DNA of 8,988 bases from JAZRWQ01 sp045599805 (GCA_045599805.1 JAZRWQ010000106.1:1-8988), one strand, 5' to 3'; positions 1-6,220 are shown, counted from the stretch's first letter. Notes: generated from the letters alone by a model not told the origin. A program made the numbers and translations.

Positions 1-1
1 T

Positions 2-1165
2 TCCATGCATGGTGCCGATCTGCCCCGTTCGGAAACGGGCAGAATAATAAACGAGCTGTACAGCGACATAGTGGGCCTCGGCCCTCTCGATCCCCTCTTA
101 AAGCAGGACGATATCACCGAAATAATGGTGAACGGGCCCGACAATATCTACGTTGAAATCAAGGGCAGAATACAAAAGACAAGCGTTAAATTCCGCGACA
201 ATGAGCACGTTATGAGTATAATAAACCGAATAGTGGGCTCGGTCGGCAGAAGAATAGACGAGTCAAGCCCGATGGTGGACGCGCGTTTGGAGGACGGCTC
301 GCGTGTCAACGCGATAATTCCTCCCTGCGCTCTTTCCGGCCCTACGGTAACGATAAGAAAGTTTTCGAAAAATAAGCTTACGATGGATAAGCTTATATCC
401 TTCGGCTCGCTCTCTCCGCAGATGGCGTCCTTTCTGGAGGCCTGCGTCAAGGCGCGGCTGAATATAGTTGTTTCCGGCGGTACCGGCAGCGGCAAAACGA
501 CCTTGCTCGGCGCGCTGTCGGGATATATCCCCGAGAATGAACGAATAGTGACGATAGAGGATGCCGCCGAATTACAGCTTTGTCAGCAGCACGTCATCAC
601 CCTTGAAAGCAAGCCGGCAAACGTTGAGGGCCACGGCGCGGTAACGATACGCGACCTTGTGAGAAACGCCCTTCGTATGCGTCCCGACAGGATAGTTGTA
701 GGCGAGGTGCGTTCGGGCGAAACCCTCGATATGCTTCAGGCGATGAACACCGGCCATGACGGCTCGCTTACCACGGCGCACGCCAACTCACCCAGAGATC
801 TTATGTCAAGACTTGAAACGATGGTGCTTATGTCGGGGCTTGAAATCCCCGTTAAGGCGATAAGAGAACAGATAGCCTCGGCGCTTGACGTTGTGGTTCA
901 GCAGGCCCGTATGCGTGACGGCACAAGAAAGATAGTAAGTATTTCCGAGGTAACCGGCATGGAAGGCGATACCATAACGCTGCAGGATATATTCGTTTAC
1001 CGCCCGACGGGATTCGGTCCCGACAAAATGAGAGGCGCACATGTATCCACCGGAGTGCGGCCAAATTTTGTCCGCAAGATAGTGGACAGCGGCCTGGGCG
1101 TTCGTGAGGAATGGTTCCGCGCACCGAAGGAAGAAAGCGGGGTAAAAAAATGCTCCCGTTTATAA
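2..1165 (+). CDS. tadA: Tad/Flp pilus assembly ATPase, CpaF/TadA family (5' partial)
   Basis: This is the cytoplasmic hexameric ATPase that powers assembly of Tad (type IVc) pili, acting under the TadB/TadC membrane platform. The visible part has the family's N-terminal signature GLGPLDPLL (about residues 24-32 from the first ATG at 5), Walker A GGTGSGKTT (158-166), an acidic Asp-box TIEDAAEL (183-190), Walker B in RPDRIVVGEVR (226-236) and the His-box region NTGHDGSLTTAHAN (248-261). All catalytic motifs look intact. The frame is open to the left edge, and the ATG at 5 lies just before the GLGPLDP motif, where family members normally have tens of residues more. The real start is therefore outside the window. 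The C-terminus (residues about 340-386) is a poorly conserved tail. Its last 16 bases overlap the start of tadB, which suggests translational coupling. Secretion ATPases of other type II/IV systems are related, but the neighbours fix it as Tad. Confidence 0.95.
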   Translation, partial: SMHGADLPRSETGRIINELYSDIVGLGPLDPLLKQDDITEIMVNGPDNIYVEIKGRIQKTSVKFRDNEHVMSIINRIVGSVGRRIDESSPMVDARLEDGSRVNAIIPPCALSGPTVTIRKFSKNKLTMDKLISFGSLSPQMASFLEACVKARLNIVVSGGTGSGKTTLLGALSGYIPENERIVTIEDAAELQLCQQHVITLESKPANVEGHGAVTIRDLVRNALRMRPDRIVVGEVRSGETLDMLQAMNTGHDGSLTTAHANSPRDLMSRLETMVLMSGLEIPVKAIREQIASALDVVVQQARMRDGTRKIVSISEVTGMEGDTITLQDIFVYRPTGFGPDKMRGAHVSTGVRPNFVRKIVDSGLGVREEWFRAPKEESGVKKCSRL

Positions 1166-2094
1166 TATCGCTGTCGGTTTCTTTTGTGGTTTTTATCATT
1201 ATCTTTGCCGTTTTCAAATCGTCGTCCAAAGAGCGTATCAAAAGACGGCTTGACAAGCTTGCCGAAAATGTTGAGATGGAATACGTTCACGAGGCGGTTC
1301 TGAACGAAAACAGGAAAAAGCGCAGGGAGTCCAAAAAGACAAAGCTTGTAAGCAAATCGTTTGAGGATTATCTTGCCACCTCCGGTGTGACGTTAAGCGC
1401 ACAGGAATATATGGTTTTGTGGATAGGTCTTACGATAGGTCCCGGCATCATCGGCGGTGTGCTGATGGATTTGCATCTTATCGCAATACTGGGGCTTTGC
1501 ATCGTAGGCTTTGCGATACCGCCGATAATCGTCAAGCGCGCGCGTACAAAGCGCGCCCGGCTTTTCAATAAACAGCTTGGCGAGTCCTTAACGGTAATGA
1601 GCAACTGCATACGCTCCGGCTATTCCTTTCAGCAGGCGCTGGGAAGCGTGGCAAAGGAAATGCCGCCTCCCATATCCACCGAATTTTCAAGGGTGGTGCG
1701 CGAGATAAATTACGGCGCAAGCATGGAGGACGCGCTTAACAACATGGTAAGCCGCGTTAAGAATAACGATTTGAAGCTGCTGGTCTCGGCGGTCATAACC
1801 TCGTTGCAGGTAGGCGCGAACCTTTCGCAGATACTTGATACCATCGCCGAAACGGTCAACGACCGCATACGTCTCCGTGAGGAGGTGCGTGTTTTCTCGG
1901 CGCAGGGAAGGATATCGGGAATTATAATCGGGCTTTTGCCGGCGGTGATGTTCGTATTTCTGATGATCGTAAATCCCGAATATCTCATGGGGTTTATGGA
2001 AAAGACCTTAGGGCAGATACTGCTTGCAATTTCGGTTGTGCTTGAGGTGCTCGGCTTTTTCATAATAAACAAGATAGTTGACATAAAATACTGA
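1150..2094 (+). CDS. tadB: Tad pilus inner-membrane platform protein TadB (type II secretion F domain)
   Basis: TadB pairs with TadC to form the inner-membrane platform on which the ATPase acts. The 314-residue protein begins with a hydrophobic segment (residues about 3-22), followed by a basic cytoplasmic stretch rich in Lys/Arg (23-70). Two hydrophobic segments follow (about 88-104 and 108-128), then a T2SSF-type cytoplasmic domain (about 140-250, with GESLTVMSNCIRSGYSFQQAL and QVGANLSQILDTIAETVNDR-like helices), and two more membrane segments (about 252-273 and 288-307). I chose the ATG at 1150 over the in-frame ATG at 1111. The shorter form starts directly with the membrane segment, has a GCGGGG sequence 7 bases upstream, and gives the usual short overlap (16 bases) with the ATPase gene. 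The longer form would add a basic 13-residue extension with no spaced ribosome binding site. Confidence 0.92.
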   Translation: MLPFIISLSVSFVVFIIIFAVFKSSSKERIKRRLDKLAENVEMEYVHEAVLNENRKKRRESKKTKLVSKSFEDYLATSGVTLSAQEYMVLWIGLTIGPGIIGGVLMDLHLIAILGLCIVGFAIPPIIVKRARTKRARLFNKQLGESLTVMSNCIRSGYSFQQALGSVAKEMPPPISTEFSRVVREINYGASMEDALNNMVSRVKNNDLKLLVSAVITSLQVGANLSQILDTIAETVNDRIRLREEVRVFSAQGRISGIIIGLLPAVMFVFLMIVNPEYLMGFMEKTLGQILLAISVVLEVLGFFIINKIVDIKY

Positions 2095-2100
2095 CGGTAT

Positions 2101-2107
2101 AAGGAGG
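2101..2107 (+). promoter_or_regulatory. Ribosome binding site of tadC
   Basis: AAGGAGG lies 6 bases before the ATG at 2114, in the 19-base gap after the tadB stop. It is a near-perfect Shine-Dalgarno sequence and fixes the tadC start. Confidence 0.8.
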
Positions 2108-2113
2108 ATATCC

Positions 2114-3043
2114 ATGTATCTTGCCATATCCCTGTCAACGGGAGTGCTTATATTCTGTCTGCTTTTTTTAATACTGTCTGTCGGCGCGTCGCGTAAGGCG
2201 GTCGTACAGCAAAGACTTGATAAGCTCGGCAGCGAGGTCACCCGTATGGCTCTCTATGGAGACAGCGAGCTTGACAAGCCATTCAGGGAAAGGGTTTTAA
2301 GACCTGTTATACAGAAAATATCGGCGCTTATTTCAAACCTTATGCCGAGAAGAACGCGCAACACCGATTCGAAGCAGGAGAAGCTGCTGCAGCAGGCAGG
2401 CTGGACTATTACCATTGAGGAGTACAGCGTTCTGCAGCTTATACTGATGATAGGCTGCGCCGTGGCGGGACTCGTTATCGCCATACTCTTAAAAAAAGAG
2501 GTGTGGAGAATGATTTTGTATTTCTTTGTCGGCGCCTTTGCCGCCTATGCGCTTTTGAGATATATCTGCTCGACAGCGGCGACAAAGAGAAGAAACGCCA
2601 TGGAAAAACAGCTGCCCGACATACTCGATCTTTTAAGCGTAAGCGTTGCGGCAGGTCTCGGCTTTGAAAGGGCGTTGTTGCACGTAATAGATTCGATGGA
2701 CGGGCCGCTTGTGGACGAATTCTCGGTAACCTGCAGAGAGATGTCCATGGGGCGCTCGCGCAAGGATGCGCTCACCTTTCTGGGAGAGCGGTGCGGTATT
2801 GAGGATTTAAGCGCCGTTACCGGTGCGCTCGTGCAGGCGGGGCAGATGGGCATACCCATATGCAACGTATTGCAGTCGCAGGCGGCGGCAATAAGAAATT
2901 CACGCCGCGCAAAAATAAAGGAGAAGGCAGGCAAGGTTTCCACAAAGATGCTTATACCGATGGTCGGGCTTATATTCCCCGTCCTTATAATAATTCTTTT
3001 AGGGCCTTCACTTGTAACGATTCTGGAGCAGTTCAGCCTATGA
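2114..3043 (+). CDS. tadC: Tad pilus inner-membrane platform protein TadC (type II secretion F domain)
   Basis: This is the second platform subunit, a paralogue of TadB. The 309-residue protein has an N-terminal membrane segment (about residues 2-24) and a basic linker (25-90). Next come hydrophobic segments at about 105-126 and 132-152, then the T2SSF domain (about 163-270), in which the stretch EKQLPDILDLLSVSVAAGLGF (164-184) is the typical TadC helix pair, and QAGQMGIPICNVL (241-253) is the second conserved element. A final membrane segment spans about 279-302. The start has a strong ribosome binding site. The stop codon TGA overlaps the ATG of the next gene (ATGA), implying coupled translation with the DUF192 gene. 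TadB and TadC often differ mainly in their N-terminal half. The position after TadB and the LPDxLDLL signature support TadC here. Confidence 0.92.
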   Translation: MYLAISLSTGVLIFCLLFLILSVGASRKAVVQQRLDKLGSEVTRMALYGDSELDKPFRERVLRPVIQKISALISNLMPRRTRNTDSKQEKLLQQAGWTITIEEYSVLQLILMIGCAVAGLVIAILLKKEVWRMILYFFVGAFAAYALLRYICSTAATKRRNAMEKQLPDILDLLSVSVAAGLGFERALLHVIDSMDGPLVDEFSVTCREMSMGRSRKDALTFLGERCGIEDLSAVTGALVQAGQMGIPICNVLQSQAAAIRNSRRAKIKEKAGKVSTKMLIPMVGLIFPVLIIILLGPSLVTILEQFSL

Positions 3044-3381
3044 AAACATATAAAGCCTATGCAAATGAAAAACTCATAGCCGATAATGTGGCTTTGGCGG
3101 ATACCTTTATGACGCGACTTAACGGGCTTATGAAACGGAAAACATTATATGACGAAGAGGGACTTTTTTTAAAAAACTGTTCGTCCATACATTGTTTCTT
3201 TATGCACTTTACGATAGACGCCGTGTATCTTGATAAAAATATGCGCGTTGTCGCAAAGGAAACGGTGCGCCCCTGGCGGCTCGGCGGAATTTATAAGGGC
3301 GCAAGGCATGTGCTTGAAATAAAGGAAGGCGCATCCGATATTATAAACAAGGGTGACGAAATCATAATAAAGGAGATATGA
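3040..3381 (+). CDS. DUF192 family protein
   Basis: The 113-residue protein has no signal peptide or membrane segment. It matches the DUF192 pattern closely: TFMTRLNGLMKR (residues 22-33), a short loop with EEGLFL (39-44), the core SSIHCFFMHFTIDAVYLD (48-65), then RVVAKE, RPWR, and the closing ARHVLEIKEGAS (88-99). DUF192 proteins are small beta-rich domains of unknown biochemical role, found in bacteria and archaea; I do not assign a reaction. The ATG at 3040 overlaps the tadC stop by ATGA. The frame stays open further upstream inside tadC, but that longer reading would lie entirely within tadC coding sequence and is not credible. Its place in the operon, directly after tadC, suggests a helper role in pilus biogenesis; this is inference from context only. 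The stop is 2 bases before the next start. Confidence 0.85.
   Translation: MKTYKAYANEKLIADNVALADTFMTRLNGLMKRKTLYDEEGLFLKNCSSIHCFFMHFTIDAVYLDKNMRVVAKETVRPWRLGGIYKGARHVLEIKEGASDIINKGDEIIIKEI
3370..3375 (+). promoter_or_regulatory. Ribosome binding site deciding the start of the coiled-coil gene
   Basis: AAGGAG ends 8 bases before the ATG at 3384, but only 2 bases before the alternative in-frame ATG at 3378. The spacing favours 3384. Confidence 0.7.
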
Positions 3382-3383
3382 CA

Positions 3384-4199
3384 ATGAGCGACAGTACGAT
3401 TGACGATATCCGCGACATATCGGAGGAAAACGATCTCAATACCATTTTAAAGCCTACCGTTGTAGGCGGCGGTTACACGAAGCGTTCGGTCATCGAGTAC
3501 CTCTCGTATATCCGTAAGCGCGAGCAGGACGCAAAGGATGCTTATCTTCAGGAAGCGCTTTCCCTTAAGGACGAAAATCAGCGGTTAGTAAAGGAAAACG
3601 CCGAGCTCAACACCGATATAAACGAGGCGGTAAAGCGGCTTTCCGAGGATGAAAGCAGGCTTAAAAGATATAAGACCGAGCTTAACGATTTGAAAATATC
3701 GGCGGACGAATACAGAAAAAACGCCGATGAGTATAAAACACTTTATGATACCGCGAACGCCCAAAACGAAGAGCTTAACCGGATAATCTCCGATTTAAGC
3801 GGCGATGCGGAAAATCAGATAATGCAGCTTAGCTTTAATGACGACATAATCGCGGATGACGAGCTTTTTGCGTCAAACGATAAAATAGACGAATTTGCGC
3901 GTCTTGCCGCGGAGCTGAAAGCGGAGTTCGCAAGTAGGGCGGACGAGCTTGTGCAGATGGCGCAGACTGCCCGTGAGCTTAACGGCTCTCAAACGGAAAA
4001 ATATAAGGAAGCACTGGGAAAGATGCAGATAATGGCTCAGGAAAGGACAGACCGGAACGAGCTTCTGGAAAACGAAAAGCGTGAGCTTACTGCGAAAGTG
4101 GGAAAGCTTTTGGAGGAAAACCTTGCGCTTTCAGGAGAGAATATCCGGCTCAAAGCGGCAAATGCCATATTGCAAAGACGTGCGGAAGTAAAACAGTAA
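3384..4199 (+). CDS. Acidic coiled-coil protein with DivIVA-like N-terminus, in Tad operon
   Basis: I do not recognise a named family with certainty. The 271-residue protein is soluble, with no signal peptide or membrane segment, and is rich in Glu, Lys, Asp and Leu. Residues about 24-45 contain VVGGGYTKRSVIEYLSYIRK, which resembles the GYxxxxVdeyL motif that opens DivIVA/GpsB-type domains. Long predicted coiled coils follow: about 45-140 (LKDENQRLVKENAELNTDIN and onward) and about 165-265 (ELLENEKRELTAKVGKLLEE and onward). An acidic break lies between them near 150-166 (FNDDIIADDELF). The start at 3384 is set by the ribosome binding site. The gene is 2 bases after the DUF192 stop and followed by a short gap to tadG, so it belongs to the operon. 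A role as a scaffold or polar positioning factor for the pilus machine is possible but is inference. Generic coiled-coil composition could mimic this similarity. Confidence 0.75.
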   Translation: MSDSTIDDIRDISEENDLNTILKPTVVGGGYTKRSVIEYLSYIRKREQDAKDAYLQEALSLKDENQRLVKENAELNTDINEAVKRLSEDESRLKRYKTELNDLKISADEYRKNADEYKTLYDTANAQNEELNRIISDLSGDAENQIMQLSFNDDIIADDELFASNDKIDEFARLAAELKAEFASRADELVQMAQTARELNGSQTEKYKEALGKMQIMAQERTDRNELLENEKRELTAKVGKLLEENLALSGENIRLKAANAILQRRAEVKQ

Positions 4200-4200
4200 C

Positions 4201-4206
4201 GGGAGG
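4201..4206 (+). promoter_or_regulatory. Ribosome binding site deciding the start of the tadG-like gene
   Basis: GGGAGG lies 8 bases before the ATG at 4215. The alternative GTG at 4209 would be only 2 bases away, so the ATG is preferred. Confidence 0.65.
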
Positions 4207-4214
4207 TTGTGGAA

Positions 4215-5381
4215 ATGAGGCGGGTATTTTCCGAAGAGGAAAAAGGCGCGGTTATGGTTATCGTGGCGATAGCCCTGTCGGTGCTGCTTGGAATGACGGC
4301 GCTCGCCTTCGATTTCGGCAAGCTTGCTTCCACAAAGCAAAGCCTGCAGAACGCCGTTGATGCGGCAGCGCTTGCCGGCGCGCGCGATTTGGGCGACGGC
4401 AAATCGAGCACGGTTGTGCACGATACCCTCTGTGAATACTGCGCCGTAAACGGCTACACGCCGCGCGAGGACGGCGTAAGCGGTACTATGCGGATAATCG
4501 GCAAGCAGGTAACCGTTACCCTCGAAAAGGAAGTTCCCATGGGATTTTCCACCGTGCTTACCGGCGAGAAGACGCGCACGGTGAGCGCCGCGGCAACTGC
4601 CGAGGCAATCAGCATCTTCGGCGACTGCCCCTACGCGCTCTTTGCCGGACAGCGCATAGAGGACGACGGCTCCGGTATTGCCATCACCGGCAACGATATT
4701 ACGATAAACGGCAACATCCATTCAAATTCCGATATAATTATGCGCAATGCCGTGCTCGGCAAGGGTTCGATAGCCACGGCGGTGCGCAATGTAGTTCCCT
4801 CCTCAACCGGCTGGAACGGCAACTCGATAGCCCTCGATATGCCCTCTTTCCGCTCCTTTGAAAGCGGACTTAAGGGCATCACGCCGATGATAGAGTTCGG
4901 CGGCGACGTTACCAAAAGCAGCAAGGCAGGCTTTGCCGAGCTTATAAACGAAGCGCCTGCGCGCTATCGCGAGCAGGCCGGTGCAGGCAATTCCTACCTG
5001 TATAATGGACTGTATATCCATATCTCCGGCAACCTCACCTTCAACGGCCACGGCTCAACCGTTTATAATCCGAGCTTCCCGATAGTCCTTATCGTTGACG
5101 GCGATATCGACCTTAACGGCGCCCCGATAACCAGTACAAAGGACTACCCCCTCGCCATCATGTCAAAAAACGGCGACATCACGGTAAACGGCGGCGGCGC
5201 CACCTACACCGGCATCCTCTATGCCCCCCGGGGCAACATTACCTTAAACGGCAACGACGCGCGCTTTGTCGGCATGATAGTCGGCCAGAACATCCGCAAA
5301 AGCGGCGGCAAAATCATCGTGACCTACTTCAAGGACGCCGACAAATACATCCCCACCACCAAAGTCCACCTCATCGCCTGA
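4215..5381 (+). CDS. tadG: TadG-like pseudopilin with repetitive (beta-helix-like) C-terminal domain
   Basis: TadE/TadG-type proteins are minor pilins or pilus-associated proteins of Tad systems. The 388-residue product starts with the family's N-terminal region: EEKGAVMVIVAIALSVLLG (residues 8-26), a membrane helix running to about 32, then DFGKLASTKQSLQNAVDAAALAGA (33-56), typical of the TadE/TadG-like fold. Residues about 57-135 form a variable extracellular linker. The C-terminal part (about 150-366) is unusual: it carries repeated turns of the type ITINGNI (162-168), LTFNG (274-278), IDLNG (298-302), ITVNG (322-326) and ITLNG (342-346), with further Gly/Asn-rich turns. These look like rungs of a right-handed beta-helix or a bactofilin-like polymer domain. 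Full TadG proteins often carry a von Willebrand A domain instead; none is seen here. It ends the operon, and a terminator-like hairpin begins 60 bases after its stop. Codons become richer in C at the third position toward the 3' end. Confidence 0.82.
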   Translation: MRRVFSEEEKGAVMVIVAIALSVLLGMTALAFDFGKLASTKQSLQNAVDAAALAGARDLGDGKSSTVVHDTLCEYCAVNGYTPREDGVSGTMRIIGKQVTVTLEKEVPMGFSTVLTGEKTRTVSAAATAEAISIFGDCPYALFAGQRIEDDGSGIAITGNDITINGNIHSNSDIIMRNAVLGKGSIATAVRNVVPSSTGWNGNSIALDMPSFRSFESGLKGITPMIEFGGDVTKSSKAGFAELINEAPARYREQAGAGNSYLYNGLYIHISGNLTFNGHGSTVYNPSFPIVLIVDGDIDLNGAPITSTKDYPLAIMSKNGDITVNGGGATYTGILYAPRGNITLNGNDARFVGMIVGQNIRKSGGKIIVTYFKDADKYIPTTKVHLIA

Positions 5382-5440
5382 ACGGATTTCTTCTATTATT
5401 ATATGTAAACATTACAGCCCGGTTTATTATCATCAAGTAA

Positions 5441-5474
5441 AAAACTCTCCTTTGCTTTAGCAAGGGAGAGTTTT
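5441..5474 (+). terminator. Hairpin terminator of the Tad operon (repeat copy 1)
   Basis: Arms AAAACTCTCCTTTGC (5441-5455) and GCAAGGGAGAGTTTT (5460-5474) pair over 15 bp with one wobble, around a TTTA loop. The descending arm ends in TTTT, and the hairpin lies 60 bases after the tadG stop, so it is well placed to end the operon. The A-run on the left makes it potentially bidirectional. It is nearly identical to 5717-5750. Confidence 0.65.
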
Positions 5475-5475
5475 G

Positions 5476-5502
5476 CAGCCTGTCGATAAAGTCGACAGGC
5501 TG
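5476..5502. repeat. Perfect 11-bp inverted repeat
   Basis: CAGCCTGTCGA (5476-5486) pairs perfectly with TCGACAGGCTG (5492-5502) around a 5-base loop. It directly follows the preceding hairpin and has no T-run, so it is probably part of the repeat element rather than a second terminator. Confidence 0.7.
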
Positions 5503-5528
5503 ATTGAGGCCGATAAAACGACGGGATA

Positions 5529-5586
5529 TTTTTCGTTCTTTTCTTCGTAGGCGTACAAAGGTACGGTAGAGGAAAAGAACGGAAAA
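5529..5586. repeat. Long imperfect hairpin (about 58 bases)
   Basis: The outer arms 5529-5546 and 5569-5586 pair over 18 positions with two wobble pairs; their core is CGTTCTTTTC against GAAAAGAACG. An inner stem CGTAC/GTACG (5552-5556, 5561-5565) closes an AAAG loop. One arm is pyrimidine-rich and the other purine-rich. This much pairing would give a stable stem in RNA or in extruded DNA. Confidence 0.65.
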
Positions 5587-5593
5587 AGGCAAT

Positions 5594-5620
5594 AATGACG
5601 GGCGCTATGCGCCCGTCATT
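5594..5620. repeat. Perfect 12-bp GC-rich inverted repeat
   Basis: AATGACGGGCGC (5594-5605) and GCGCCCGTCATT (5609-5620) form a perfect stem with a 3-base loop. It is followed on the + side by CCTTATTTTG, a weak T-rich tail, so an extra terminator function is possible. Confidence 0.65.
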
Positions 5621-5716
5621 CCTTATTTTGCATGAGTGAAATAGCTGTCGGAGCAGTGCAGCTCCAAGTCAATCTGTCTTTTTTTTGCCGGTAGACCGAG
5701 TTTTTCGACACTCAGA

Positions 5717-5750
5717 AAAACTCTCCTTTGCTTTAGCAAAGGAGAGTTTT
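5717..5750 (-). terminator. Hairpin terminator of the leftward genes (repeat copy 2)
   Basis: A perfect 15-bp stem (5717-5731 with 5736-5750) surrounds a TTTA loop (TAAA on the - strand). Read leftward it ends in TTTTT, and it lies 13 bases beyond the stop of the small DUF3574-like gene, which has tandem TAA stops. This is a good intrinsic terminator for that transcript. Its sequence and orientation match the copy at 5441-5474, with one base different. Confidence 0.7.
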
Positions 5751-5763
5751 GTTAGATAAATTA

Positions 5764-6207
5764 TTACTTTCCGGGGACGCCGTCATAAAAATCAAGTGCC
5801 GTATATTCTTTTTGAACAAGTACGGTGTTTTGATTGAGGGCGGTGCGGATTTCATCGCAGATACGGTGAAGTGTCGTTTCATCGATATCGTCAAGATAGC
5901 ACATTATGGTATTTTCATGGGTGATCATATTATTTTCGTCGTTCCATGTTCCGATGGAATCCTGAACGGTAAACCCGTTTACATATTTTGTGCAGATCTC
6001 GTCCACAATGTGCTTTGCCTCATCCGTCGGTATTTCCTGTTTATATGTGTCCCTGTCGTTTGTTCCGACATACAGGGTGTAATGGACGGTTGCGTTTTTT
6101 AAAGAGAATTTATTAAGCGAGCTTACCTTTACTGCCAAAAAACAGGTCGCGATAATATTGATTATGAGTAAAACTAAAAGTACAATTATAAATTTGTTTT
6201 TTTTCAT
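5764..6207 (-). CDS. Signal-anchored extracytoplasmic protein, DUF3574-like
   Basis: The 147-residue protein has a short basic start (MKKNK), one hydrophobic helix (about residues 6-28) and an extracytoplasmic domain. No lipobox is seen: a Cys occurs inside the helix but not in LxxC context, so an uncleaved anchor or ordinary signal peptide is likely. The domain pattern YTLYVGTNDRDTYKQEI, then a helix (DEAKHIVDEICTKY), then VNGFTVQDSIGTW, THENTIMCYL and a C-terminal helix plus strand (LNQNTVLVQKEYTALDFYDG) resembles DUF3574 proteins, whose function is unknown; the match is from memory of the pattern. I chose the ATG at 6207 because GGAGAG lies 7 bases upstream; a GTG at 6222 would give five more residues but overlaps that ribosome binding site. 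It lies 98 bases after the GLUG protein stop, probably in the same transcript. Confidence 0.75.
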   Translation of the reverse strand: MKKNKFIIVLLVLLIINIIATCFLAVKVSSLNKFSLKNATVHYTLYVGTNDRDTYKQEIPTDEAKHIVDEICTKYVNGFTVQDSIGTWNDENNMITHENTIMCYLDDIDETTLHRICDEIRTALNQNTVLVQKEYTALDFYDGVPGK

Positions 6208-6214
6208 AATTTTT

Positions 6215-6220
6215 CTCTCC
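6215..6220 (-). promoter_or_regulatory. Ribosome binding site of the DUF3574-like gene
   Basis: On the - strand GGAGAG lies 7 bases before the ATG at 6207. It selects this start over the upstream GTG at 6222, whose codon overlaps the site. Confidence 0.6.

Larger units (their letters stand above)
5382..5763. other. Hairpin-rich intergenic region between convergent transcription units
   Basis: This gene-free stretch of about 380 bases separates the Tad operon (ending 5381) from the leftward genes (ending 5764). It contains at least five inverted repeats: 5441-5474, 5476-5502, 5529-5586, 5594-5620 and 5717-5750. The two outer ones are near-identical copies. A run of eight T lies near 5678-5685 and a small GGAGC/GCTCC stem near 5650-5667. 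A 73-codon frame crosses the left part on the - strand, but it runs through the hairpins and has no convincing start signal, so I do not call it a gene. The structure suggests a dispersed repeat or miniature inverted-repeat element; whether it recurs elsewhere in the genome cannot be seen from this window. Confidence 0.6.

Noticed and set aside
852..1290. Overlapping - strand frames opposite the tadA-tadB junction
   Set aside because: They are antisense to well-supported Tad genes, with no family resemblance and no start signals.
2860..3039. Upstream extension of the DUF192 gene (60 more codons)
   Set aside because: The extension lies wholly within tadC, has unrelated basic composition, and the ATG at 3040 gives a typical ATGA coupling and the expected family length.
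5371..5592. A 73-codon frame on the - strand in the intergenic region
   Set aside because: It runs through the hairpins at 5441-5586 and the 3' end of tadG, has an Arg/Phe-rich composition expected from repeat DNA, and shows no ribosome binding site or protein family pattern.
5655..5685. Possible leftward promoter (TTGACT-like -35) in the intergenic region
   Set aside because: No acceptable -10 sequence at the right distance and no gene downstream on that strand.
5749..6102. A 117-codon + strand frame with hydrophobic stretches
   Set aside because: It lies antisense to the DUF3574-like gene, which has a good ribosome binding site, signal anchor and terminator; the + frame starts within the terminator region.
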